Origin: Candidatus Schekmanbacteria bacterium GWA2_38_11
GTDB lineage: Bacteria > Schekmanbacteria > GWA2-38-11
Assembly: GCA_001790645.1 (NCBI GenBank)
Contig: MGDB01000020.1
Coordinates: 1,489-10,065, forward strand
DNA length: 8,577 nucleotides
Reading direction: 5' to 3'
This document shows, piece by piece, positions 1 through 5,570 of the stretch. Made by a program: the position numbers and the translations under genes. The notes under the pieces are model-generated. The model saw only the letters and a program-made list of their open reading frames with translations, had not been told where the DNA came from and did not search any database. Position 1 is the first letter of the stretch. Each line of letters starts with the position of its first letter.

Positions 1-70
1 CAAACAGGATAATTAATAATGCAGAAATAAAAACCGCACTTACTTTAAGAACATTTTTGAAAAATCTCAC
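1..70 (-). CDS. N-terminal fragment of an exported or membrane protein, cut by the left window edge
   Basis: Reading leftward from a GTG at 70-68 gives 23 uninterrupted residues with a basic start (MRFFKNVLK) followed by a hydrophobic stretch (VSAVFISALLIILF). This is the layout of a signal peptide or first membrane helix. A GGTGA Shine-Dalgarno-like sequence lies at 81-77, 6 nt before the GTG. An in-frame TGA just upstream excludes a longer protein. The rest of the gene is outside the window, so its function cannot be named. The alternative is a chance open frame in AT-rich DNA; the start signal and hydrophobic pattern argue against that, but 23 residues are weak evidence. Confidence 0.45.
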   Translation of the reverse strand, partial: MRFFKNVLKVSAVFISALLIILF

Positions 71-394
71 AACACGTCACCAAGCAATAAATTATTTAAT
101 ACACCATCAACAGAATATATAAAAATCCTTTTATGGTAAAATGCAATCAAAAAATTGTTAAAAAAGTGTATAGACAGAAAATATGAAAAATTTGAGCTAC
201 AAAGAGAGGATTTGTAAGGTTTAGCATTTATAAAATTATGCCTTTTTGTCAATCTTAAAATTTTTTTTAAACTCTTTACAGGTTTAAATGCACTCAAAAG
301 AGAAAGAAATAAATTTGACTTTTAAAAAAGTTTTAGCTATTTAAAATATACAAAATTTTATTAATTAATAAAAAAATAAGAATGGAGAAATAAA
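71..394. other. Divergent intergenic region, AT-rich
   Basis: This 324-base spacer separates the leftward fragment from the rightward repeat-protein gene, so it should carry both promoters. A perfect TTGACA lies on the minus strand at 252-247, but no good -10 sits at normal spacing (TATAAA at 14 nt is too close and TAAATG at 16 nt is poor). On the plus strand TTGACT at 315-320 is the best -35 candidate. The sequence is low-complexity A/T with poly-A and poly-T runs. I see no RNA gene, no strong hairpin and no convincing gene. Confidence 0.6.
315..347 (+). promoter_or_regulatory. Candidate sigma-70-type promoter for the repeat-protein gene
   Basis: TTGACT (315-320) matches five of six bases of the -35 consensus. 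After a 17-nt spacer comes TATTTA (338-343), a poor -10. The better TAAAAT at 342-347 matches five of six bases but at a 21-nt spacer. Transcription would begin about 40 nt before the ATG at 395. Such AT-rich DNA yields hexamers by chance, so this is a candidate only. Confidence 0.3.
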
Positions 395-1513
395 ATGGTT
401 AGAAAATTTTTAATTTTTATTTTAAGCATAACTTTTATATTGGCATTTTCAAGCTATTATGCTTATAGCGAAGAACAAAACAGTCCTCTTTCTAATGCAT
501 CATTAGAAAAACCCCCCAATCCTGTAAAAGAAGAAAAAACTTTTGTTTCAAATGAGCAATCAGCGAAACCCGCAGAACTTGCTAAAGATGAAACAAATCC
601 ATCTGCCTCAGGCAAACAAGCAGTGAAGCCGGATAACCAGCCGGCAAAACCAAAGGAACCCTTAAGAAAAAAAGATAAGAATAAAGATGGAATATGGCAT
701 TACTGGATCGGTAAGTTAAGGATCAAGGTGGGATATGATACTAATAAAGATGGGAAAGAGGATGTATGGCAGTTCCTTGATAAGGACGGGAATATAATAA
801 GAGTCGAACAAGATACAAACTTTGACGGTAAAGTTGATGTTTGGCAATATAAGAAAAATGAAGTCTTAGAAAAAGCTGAGGCTGATAGCGACTTTGACGG
901 CAAGATAGACAGAATCCAATATTTTAAAGATGGGAAGCTTGAAAAGGAAGAAGATGATGCGAACAAAAACGGGAAAATGGATACATGGAGGTATTTTGAT
1001 ACCAGTGGTAAAGTAGTTGAGATTGACATTGATAATAATGAAGACGGAATTATGGACGCAAAACAGTTTTATGGGCCGAACCAGGAATTGATCAAAGTTG
1101 AAATCGACAGGAATAAAGATGGGAAACCAGATTTGTGGGAATTTTATGCGAAGGGAGAAAGGATAAGGGTAGAATTAGACACAAACTTTGCAGGAAAAGT
1201 GGCCGAATGGGACTATCTAAAAAATAATGTCTTTATAAAAAGAGTACGGGATGAGAATAAAGATGGAAAACCTGATAGGTGGGAATATTTTAGAGGCGGG
1301 ACTGTAGATAAAATAGAATTAGATACCAATAGAGATGGAAGGGTTGATACCTGGCAATATTTTGAAAAAGGTAAATTGACTAAAGTCATGAAGGATACAA
1401 AGGGAAATGGCAAGGTAAATAAGTGGGAATATTATGATGGATCTGGAAGACTGGTTAAAGTTGAGGAAGATGAAGATGGGGACGGCAGACCGGATACTAC
1501 ATCTAATTACTGA
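395..1513 (+). CDS. Secreted protein with twelve EF-hand-like calcium-loop repeats
   Basis: A 372-residue exported protein. Residues 1-25 form a signal peptide (MVRK, a hydrophobic core, then a likely cut near YAYS-EE). Residues 27-93 are a Pro/Lys/Glu-rich, probably disordered linker. From residue 94 to 367 there are twelve loops of the form DxNxDGxxD, spaced mostly 24-25 residues apart. Most are followed by a W-x-Y/F pair and a short 'GKLxKVE' strand. Such loops are the calcium-binding part of EF-hand, dockerin and thrombospondin type-3 proteins, so calcium-stabilised folding at the cell surface or in the periplasm is likely. No enzyme domain, lipobox or sorting signal is seen. GGAGA (384-388) lies 6 nt before the ATG and fixes the start. 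The zincin gene follows after 54 nt, possibly co-transcribed. The biological role is unknown. Confidence 0.85.
   Translation: MVRKFLIFILSITFILAFSSYYAYSEEQNSPLSNASLEKPPNPVKEEKTFVSNEQSAKPAELAKDETNPSASGKQAVKPDNQPAKPKEPLRKKDKNKDGIWHYWIGKLRIKVGYDTNKDGKEDVWQFLDKDGNIIRVEQDTNFDGKVDVWQYKKNEVLEKAEADSDFDGKIDRIQYFKDGKLEKEEDDANKNGKMDTWRYFDTSGKVVEIDIDNNEDGIMDAKQFYGPNQELIKVEIDRNKDGKPDLWEFYAKGERIRVELDTNFAGKVAEWDYLKNNVFIKRVRDENKDGKPDRWEYFRGGTVDKIELDTNRDGRVDTWQYFEKGKLTKVMKDTKGNGKVNKWEYYDGSGRLVKVEEDEDGDGRPDTTSNY
674..1495 (+). repeat. Twelve tandem calcium-loop repeat units of about 72-75 bp
   Basis: The first Asp of the successive loops falls at residues 94, 115, 140, 164, 188, 213, 238, 262, 286, 310, 334 and 359. 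The intervals are therefore 21, 25, 24, 24, 25, 25, 24, 24, 24, 24 and 25 residues. Most units keep the full D-x-N-x-D-G-x-x-D loop. Unit 8 has Ala at two acidic positions (266 and 270). Unit 11 has Lys336, Asn338 and Asn342 in place of liganding residues. The DNA copies are diverged, so the units are old and kept by selection on the protein rather than freshly duplicated. Confidence 0.85.
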
Positions 1514-1567
1514 CATAAATTAAGTTATCCAAACAGATTGCTCAAATAAAGAGTATAACGATTACAT

Positions 1568-1936
1568 ATGAAAATGGAGGAGTTTGAAAAACTTGTTGAA
1601 AGAGCTATTTCAGATCTTCCTGCAAAATTCAAAAAGAGAATGAAAAATGTAGCAGTAGTAGTAGAAGACGAACCCTCCAATGAGATTCTGCTCAAAATGG
1701 GTTTAAACTCTAAGCAGACACTCTTAGGGCTGTACCAAGGTGTACCCCTTTCAAAAAGAGATTCTAATTATTGTAATGTCCTCCCTGACAAAATAACAAT
1801 TTTTAAAAAACCAATTGAAGCCATAAATCAAAATAAAGACCGGCTTGAGGAAGAGATAAAGCAGGTAGTAATACATGAGATAGGACATTATTTTGGAATG
1901 GATGAGAGTGATCTTGAACAGATAGAGAAAGAATAA
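1568..1936 (+). CDS. Zincin-like metallopeptidase family protein (COG3824 / PF06262 type)
   Basis: A 122-residue soluble protein with no signal peptide or membrane segment. It opens with the family's helical 'EEFEKLVERAISDLP' pattern, then a 'VAVVVEDEPS' strand (about 28-37), 'LLGLYQGVPLSKR' (52-64) and 'ITIFKKPIE'. It closes with a zinc-binding HEIGH motif (His103, Glu104, His107) and Asp112, the likely third ligand region. This matches the small minimal-gluzincin-fold family found across bacteria in length and motif order. Proteolytic activity has generally not been shown for the family, so peptidase is a fold-based name. The second Met, at 1574, is an equally possible start because neither site has a clear Shine-Dalgarno. 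It sits between the repeat-protein gene (54 nt) and the 57-residue membrane protein (14 nt). Confidence 0.85.
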   Translation: MKMEEFEKLVERAISDLPAKFKKRMKNVAVVVEDEPSNEILLKMGLNSKQTLLGLYQGVPLSKRDSNYCNVLPDKITIFKKPIEAINQNKDRLEEEIKQVVIHEIGHYFGMDESDLEQIEKE

Positions 1937-1950
1937 TCTTATTGTAGAAA

Positions 1951-2124
1951 ATGATATATCGCATTGGGAGAGGTTTTCAAATCATAGGTCTTATATTTAC
2001 TTCTATCTCCTTACTTCTATTTGGGAAGAGCGGATCAATGGCTACACCGATGATGACTGCTGCAATCGGTGGGATTTGGTTTTATGTAGGTTTTTTATTT
2101 GTGAGAAGAGGATTTAAGCGGTAG
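1951..2124 (+). CDS. Small hypothetical membrane protein with two predicted helices (57 aa)
   Basis: An ATG at 1951 opens a 57-codon frame ending in TAG at 2122-2124. The protein begins MIYRIGRGFQ. It has one hydrophobic helix (about residues 11-25), a short loop with Lys26 and Ser, and a second helix (about 37-50), and ends in a basic tail (VRRGFKR). Basic residues at both ends with two helices suggest a hairpin with both termini in the cytoplasm. It lies 14 nt after the zincin gene on the same strand, so co-transcription is likely. No Shine-Dalgarno is visible, so its translation may depend on coupling to the gene before it. I do not recognise a characterised family. The coherent hydrophobic pattern and tight packing between neighbours favour a real gene. 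Confidence 0.6.
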   Translation: MIYRIGRGFQIIGLIFTSISLLLFGKSGSMATPMMTAAIGGIWFYVGFLFVRRGFKR

Positions 2125-2127
2125 CCA

Positions 2128-2778
2128 TTAGCCATTCTTTAACTTTCTTATCTCAAACATTAATTCATCAACTATCTGCCTATAGGTATCTTTCTCTGGT
2201 GGAAGGTTTTTATATTGATTTGGGTCTATTGATTTTCCTATATTGATTCGCAAAGATTTAAAAAAGGAAGGAAAGTATTTCCCTGTTGGCAAGAATTTTT
2301 CCATACCGCTGGTACAAATAGGTATAACCGGCGAACTGGATTCATAGATTATCTTACCCACCCCCCTTGTTCCAGTACCGATTTCTCCGCTTCGGCTTCG
2401 GGTACCTTCAGGGTGAATAACTACAATATTATGGTTAGCTAAATCTACTATCTTCTCCATAGCCCTTATATTGTGCCGGCCTCTGATTACAGGGAAAGCA
2501 CCCCACCCTCTGAATAAAACTGATAGGAGAGGATTTTTAAAAAGCTCTGCCTTAGCCGGGAAAAGTGCAGTCCGTGGGAAAAATATAGGACCAATTAGCC
2601 ATGAATCTAAAGCTGAAACATGGTTTACCATAACAAGCATCCCGCCTTTTCTGGGTATATTCTCTTTACCCTTAATTTCAGTTCTGTTTAAAATCCTAAA
2701 GACTATGAGACATAAAAGTATGCAAGGAAGGTACCAAAAAACGTATAATATGGGTTTAAGAAATTTTTTATACACCAA
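2128..2778 (-). CDS. plsC: 1-acyl-sn-glycerol-3-phosphate acyltransferase family protein (PlsC-like)
   Basis: A 216-residue membrane-associated acyltransferase. PlsC enzymes move an acyl chain to the 2-position of lysophosphatidic acid to make phosphatidic acid at the inner membrane. The family motifs appear in order: the catalytic NHxxxxD as NHVSALD (Asn52-Asp58), the substrate-binding block GAFPVIRG (93-100), HPEGTRSRSG (122-131) and PVIPI (150-154). A hydrophobic segment at about 9-29 anchors the N-terminus. The length is close to the shorter members of the family. The start is TTG at 2778, supported by GGAGAG (2790-2785) 6 nt upstream; the ATG at 2783 is in another frame. It is a single leftward gene, convergent with the 57-aa gene (3 nt between stops) and divergent from the Mrr-domain gene. 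Other glycerolipid or lysophospholipid acceptors are possible. Confidence 0.9.
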   Translation of the reverse strand: MVYKKFLKPILYVFWYLPCILLCLIVFRILNRTEIKGKENIPRKGGMLVMVNHVSALDSWLIGPIFFPRTALFPAKAELFKNPLLSVLFRGWGAFPVIRGRHNIRAMEKIVDLANHNIVVIHPEGTRSRSGEIGTGTRGVGKIIYESSSPVIPICTSGMEKFLPTGKYFPSFFKSLRINIGKSIDPNQYKNLPPEKDTYRQIVDELMFEIRKLKNG

Positions 2779-2784
2779 TCCATT

Positions 2785-2790
2785 CTCTCC
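2785..2790 (-). promoter_or_regulatory. Shine-Dalgarno supporting a TTG start
   Basis: GGAGAG on the minus strand lies 6 nt before the TTG at 2778-2776. This decides the start of the acyltransferase, because no in-frame ATG occurs nearby and the nearest ATG (2783) is out of frame. Confidence 0.65.
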
Positions 2791-2849
2791 AAATTAGATC
2801 ATCATCTATTAAACTGAAAAGAGCAAAATTATTTATTTTACATTGACAA

Positions 2850-2877
2850 ATTTTAAAAAAAACTCAATATCTTTCAA
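2850..2877 (-). promoter_or_regulatory. Candidate promoter for the acyltransferase gene
   Basis: On the minus strand TTGAAA (2877-2872) and TAAAAT (2855-2850) each match five of six consensus bases, with a 16-nt spacer. Transcription would start about 65 nt before the TTG codon. On the opposite strand TTGACA at 2843-2848 is a possible -35 for the divergent 612-aa gene, but its best -10 (TATCTT, 2868-2873) is 19 nt away and weak. AT-rich background lowers certainty. Confidence 0.35.
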
Positions 2878-3030
2878 TAATTAAATACATTAAAGCAAAA
2901 AATTATCAGAAATAAATTTTATTCAGTAAAAGATTTAAAAATCCGACTAAAATAGTAGCATAAGAACCTTATTTAATAACATGAAAAATTATATTTAACA
3001 GAATAATTTTACAAGAGAAATTGTTGCCTT

Positions 3031-4869
3031 ATGAAAATCAAAATGATTTCTAAAAATAAAGCCTTATTAATTCTGGTATCAACTATCTTTATTATTCTCC
3101 TCCAGAGCCCAAAAATATTTAGTGAAAGTGAAGCATATCCGGAATATATGGGAGAATTTTATTTTAATGCTGCAGAAAAGTGCTTCAGTAAAGAAAGATA
3201 CTCAGAAGCAAGATCTTATTACCTTACAATCGAAATAAATTATAAAGACACACCTTTCGCTAAAATAGCCAAAGAAAAAGCGAAAAAATGTTGGGACATA
3301 ATAAGGAACAGCCGCGAACTTAATATTATTGAGGAAAAGAAAAATGAAGGAATAATTGAACTTACGTATGAAATAATAAACAAATCAAAAAGGAATCTTT
3401 TGATTAGCTATTATATACAAAAAGGAATACCTCTATCCAATTTTTCAAATAATAAGATAGAATATGAAGAATATGATGTCTATCTAAGGCCTGGTCAGAA
3501 AATAAGAGAAAACTATTTGACTCCGAGAAGATTTTTTGGGGATGAGGAATATAAAATCGACATCAAAGAAACAATGTTCTTAAGGGAGGACGAAAATACA
3601 GATGTCAATGCAAAACCGATAAAATGGGGTAGTATCTACCAGGGAGAATTGAAGTTACTGGAAGCTTTCAAGGGAAAGGAATTCAGTAAAGAATTGTCTA
3701 ATTGGCAGGAAGAGAATAGCAAAAAACAATTTAAGAAAAATATTATAAAAGGCATCCTTCTCTGCGGAGTAATTGGAGGTCTAATTTTTGCATCACTCAG
3801 AATATGGAAAAACAGAAAGATACAAGAAAGTAGAAGATGGGCAGGAGGTAAAATGGTTTCTGAAAATGATTTGTTTGGTGGGGAGGTAGGACTTTTGGAT
3901 CACGAAAAAAGCTTGCGTGAAAGGGAATTTGAAAACTCCCTCAGGAAAGGAGACCCGGCTGCGATATCAAAATTCTTCTGGCAAGAATTCCCGTTAAGTG
4001 AAATTCTTTACCAGGAAAAGAGCAATATTTTAACATTAAAGATGGAAATTGAGCCATTTAACTATAACTCGAAAGATAAAATCTCTCCAAGGGAAATAGA
4101 ATTAAATTACAGAAATCAGCTTTTGTCACAGGCTATGACAATGCTCTATAACGTTTTCGATATTAGGATAGTAGAAGACTTTATTGACATAGTGCGGATC
4201 GAATTCATAAGTAACTTCATTGATAGGTATGGAAGGCCATCTAAAGGGTGCATATTAAGCCTGGAGGCTCCAAGAAAAGAAGTTCAAAAAATAGTCCGGC
4301 AGAATTTTGATCTAAATAATACTTTCGAAATTTTCAGTATTTACTACCAGACTGATGATAATTATAGGCCAGGAAAGGTTATTTCCCACAGGGAGATTGA
4401 TGAACATAAATATGGCATGAGAGAAAGCAAGATAGAAGAATTTGAAAAAACTTTGGGATTAAATATTGAGAATCTTTTTGAATCAGAATATGAGAATTTA
4501 ATAAAAGTATTTTTAGAAAATTTAGGTTTTGTGATTGGGAATTGCAAAAAAATTGGACAGGAAGGCATTTGTATTATAGCTTATAATTACCAGACTATTT
4601 TAAAAGGGAAATACATAGTCTTTGTTAGAAATCATAAACAGCCAACCTTTGTAGAAATCGGGGCAGTAAGAGAGTTGTTTGGAATGCTTATCCATGAATC
4701 AGCTCAAAAAGGTATATTAATTTCTTCATCAGACTTTACAAAGGAAGCAACAGAATTTGCCAATGGAAAACCTTTAGAGCTAGTTAACCGCAAAAACTTA
4801 GAGATGCTATTGCAAAAACATGTGGACCAAAGATATCTCAACAAAATGAACCTTATGGTTGTTAAGTAA
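3031..4869 (+). CDS. Membrane-anchored protein with TPR-like N-terminus and degenerate Mrr-type nuclease domain
   Basis: A 612-residue mosaic. Residues 1-30 are a signal peptide or anchor. Residues 41-90 (GEFYFNAAEKCF, YSEARSYYLTI, AKIAKEKAKKCW) look like TPR-type helical hairpins. About 100-235 is a mixed, probably beta-rich region. A single membrane helix lies at 239-257 with basic residues on both sides. Residues 290-470 are an unrecognised acidic and helical region. Residues 484-595 follow the Mrr_cat restriction-endonuclease fold: FESEYENLIKVFLENLGF, then VRELFGML, KGILISSSDFTKEATEFANG and LELVNRKNLEMLL. The expected G-x-D and Q-x-K catalytic elements align with EGIC (Cys514) and FVR (Phe531, Arg533), so cleavage is unlikely and a binding role is more plausible. 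No clear Shine-Dalgarno precedes the ATG; AAGAGA lies 12 nt upstream. It appears to be a single gene with no methylase or specificity partner. Confidence 0.75.
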   Translation: MKIKMISKNKALLILVSTIFIILLQSPKIFSESEAYPEYMGEFYFNAAEKCFSKERYSEARSYYLTIEINYKDTPFAKIAKEKAKKCWDIIRNSRELNIIEEKKNEGIIELTYEIINKSKRNLLISYYIQKGIPLSNFSNNKIEYEEYDVYLRPGQKIRENYLTPRRFFGDEEYKIDIKETMFLREDENTDVNAKPIKWGSIYQGELKLLEAFKGKEFSKELSNWQEENSKKQFKKNIIKGILLCGVIGGLIFASLRIWKNRKIQESRRWAGGKMVSENDLFGGEVGLLDHEKSLREREFENSLRKGDPAAISKFFWQEFPLSEILYQEKSNILTLKMEIEPFNYNSKDKISPREIELNYRNQLLSQAMTMLYNVFDIRIVEDFIDIVRIEFISNFIDRYGRPSKGCILSLEAPRKEVQKIVRQNFDLNNTFEIFSIYYQTDDNYRPGKVISHREIDEHKYGMRESKIEEFEKTLGLNIENLFESEYENLIKVFLENLGFVIGNCKKIGQEGICIIAYNYQTILKGKYIVFVRNHKQPTFVEIGAVRELFGMLIHESAQKGILISSSDFTKEATEFANGKPLELVNRKNLEMLLQKHVDQRYLNKMNLMVVK

Positions 4870-4920
4870 ATTCAATTATATCCTCAAAATGTTCTGTAAA
4901 AACAAGTGAAATCAACTACC

Positions 4921-4938
4921 CTGTGGCAGAGACCACAG
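4921..4938. repeat. Short perfect hairpin
   Basis: CTGTGG (4921-4926) and CCACAG (4933-4938) form a perfect 6-bp stem around a 6-base loop, 52 nt after the stop of the 612-aa gene. No T-run follows on either strand, so it is not a standard intrinsic terminator. It may still act as a 3'-end stabiliser or be a chance inverted repeat. Confidence 0.4.
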
Positions 4939-4995
4939 AGAATTACAAGTTAAAAGAACAATTAAATTAGTAAAAAAGACATTAATAATCAGAAT

Positions 4996-5055
4996 GTTGG
5001 GAAGAGTAAGTTAGCGGTAAGCCTTCCAGGCGAATCCTGCTGAGGGGATTGGGAC
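4996..5055. other. GC-richer intergenic patch with possible RNA secondary structure
   Basis: This 60-base patch is visibly richer in G and C than the spacer around it. It has several mutually exclusive stems: GGAAG (5000-5004) with CTTCC (5023-5027), CAGG (5027-5030) with CCTG (5036-5039), TTAGC (5011-5015) with GCTGA (5039-5043, one G-U pair), and AATCC (5033-5037) with GGATT (5046-5050). It does not match a riboswitch or small RNA that I recognise. It lies between convergent genes, so it could serve the 3' end of either transcript or be a remnant of a mobile repeat. Confidence 0.3.
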
Positions 5056-5065
5056 TAATAAAAAA

Positions 5066-5551
5066 TCATTTTGATTCCTTTACATATTTAATCCTGAGTT
5101 CATAAAGAAGATTTTCTATTAACTGTTCTTCTTGGATAGTAAGATTACCCTTGGTTTTTTCTTGAATCATTGCAAGGAGATCAATAGTCTGCTTTGCTAA
5201 ACTTAAGTTCTTCTCCTTTTTGCGGCTAAGAGGATCAGGGATTTCTCCCAGATGCATCATCGCCTGAGTACCCAAAGAAATTATAAAAGAGGAAAAATCT
5301 ATTTCAGGAAAGTGAGCCTCTTTATTAGAATCTTCTGGTAGCATATCATTCTGGTTATGAGAATCAGCTTTCCATCTGCTAAATATTCTTTCTTTAAGAG
5401 ATTTCTTTTTCTCTTCCATTTGTTCATCTTCAGATACCTTTTCCTTTGCAGCTTTTTCAGTTTCACGGACTTCTTCGGAAATTTTAGATGAAAATCTTTT
5501 ATCTGTTATTTTAAATCCAGGACTATTATTCTTATCTTTTTCTCCTGCCAA
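5066..5551 (-). CDS. DUF1844 domain-containing protein
   Basis: A 161-residue soluble protein. Residues 1-80 are charged, Lys/Glu-rich and probably disordered or coiled (EEVRETEKAAKEKVSEDEQ). The conserved domain covers about 84-157 with the family signatures IDFSSFIISLGTQAMMHLGE, IPDPLSRKKEKNLSLAKQTI, LLAMIQEKTKGNL and LLYELRIKYV. DUF1844 has no established function; it occurs widely in deltaproteobacteria, Acidobacteria and related groups. The start is TTG at 5551, supported by AGGGAGA (5564-5558) 6 nt upstream, with no ATG nearby. It follows the DUF4340 gene by 19 nt on the same strand and is the last gene of the operon, which ends just after a T-run on the minus strand (5065-5060). No membrane segment is visible, so a cytoplasmic partner or regulator of the envelope complex is an inference. 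Confidence 0.88.
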   Translation of the reverse strand: MAGEKDKNNSPGFKITDKRFSSKISEEVRETEKAAKEKVSEDEQMEEKKKSLKERIFSRWKADSHNQNDMLPEDSNKEAHFPEIDFSSFIISLGTQAMMHLGEIPDPLSRKKEKNLSLAKQTIDLLAMIQEKTKGNLTIQEEQLIENLLYELRIKYVKESK

Positions 5552-5557
5552 CGATGT

Positions 5558-5564
5558 TCTCCCT
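5558..5564 (-). promoter_or_regulatory. Shine-Dalgarno supporting the TTG start of the DUF1844 gene
   Basis: AGGGAGA on the minus strand lies 6 nt before the TTG at 5551-5549, within the 19-nt gap after the DUF4340 stop. With no ATG in the gap, it decides the start and shows that this gene can be translated independently of its upstream neighbour. Confidence 0.65.
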
Positions 5565-5570
5565 AAAAAT

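Noticed and set aside
67..297. 76-codon leftward frame ending in a GTGA overlap with the edge gene
   Set aside because: It begins at a TTG without a Shine-Dalgarno, has the Phe/Asn/Ser/Lys composition expected of random AT-rich DNA, and shows no domain or membrane pattern. The GTGA overlap is suggestive but not enough.
674..1495. Regularly spaced repeats that could suggest a CRISPR array
   Set aside because: The period is 72-75 bp, the units are diverged at DNA level and in frame throughout, and they encode a conserved protein motif. There are no identical repeats with unique spacers and no cas genes.
700..1516. Several leftward frames across the repeat-protein gene
   Set aside because: They are antisense shadows of the periodic coding repeats, with Ser/Pro/Phe-rich translations and no start signals.
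2471..2797. Rightward 108-codon frame opposite the acyltransferase gene
   Set aside because: It lies wholly within a gene whose catalytic motifs are intact on the other strand, and its translation has no recognisable pattern.
3031..4869. Active restriction enzyme of a defence system
   Set aside because: The Mrr-type catalytic residues appear replaced, the protein is membrane-anchored, and no methyltransferase, helicase or other defence gene is adjacent.
4921..4938. Intrinsic terminator for the 612-aa gene
   Set aside because: The hairpin has only a 6-bp stem and no T-run follows it on either strand.
5021..5041. tRNA T-arm-like sequence (GGCGAATCCTGC)
   Set aside because: It only resembles the GTTCGAATCC core; no acceptor, D or anticodon arms can be folded around it.
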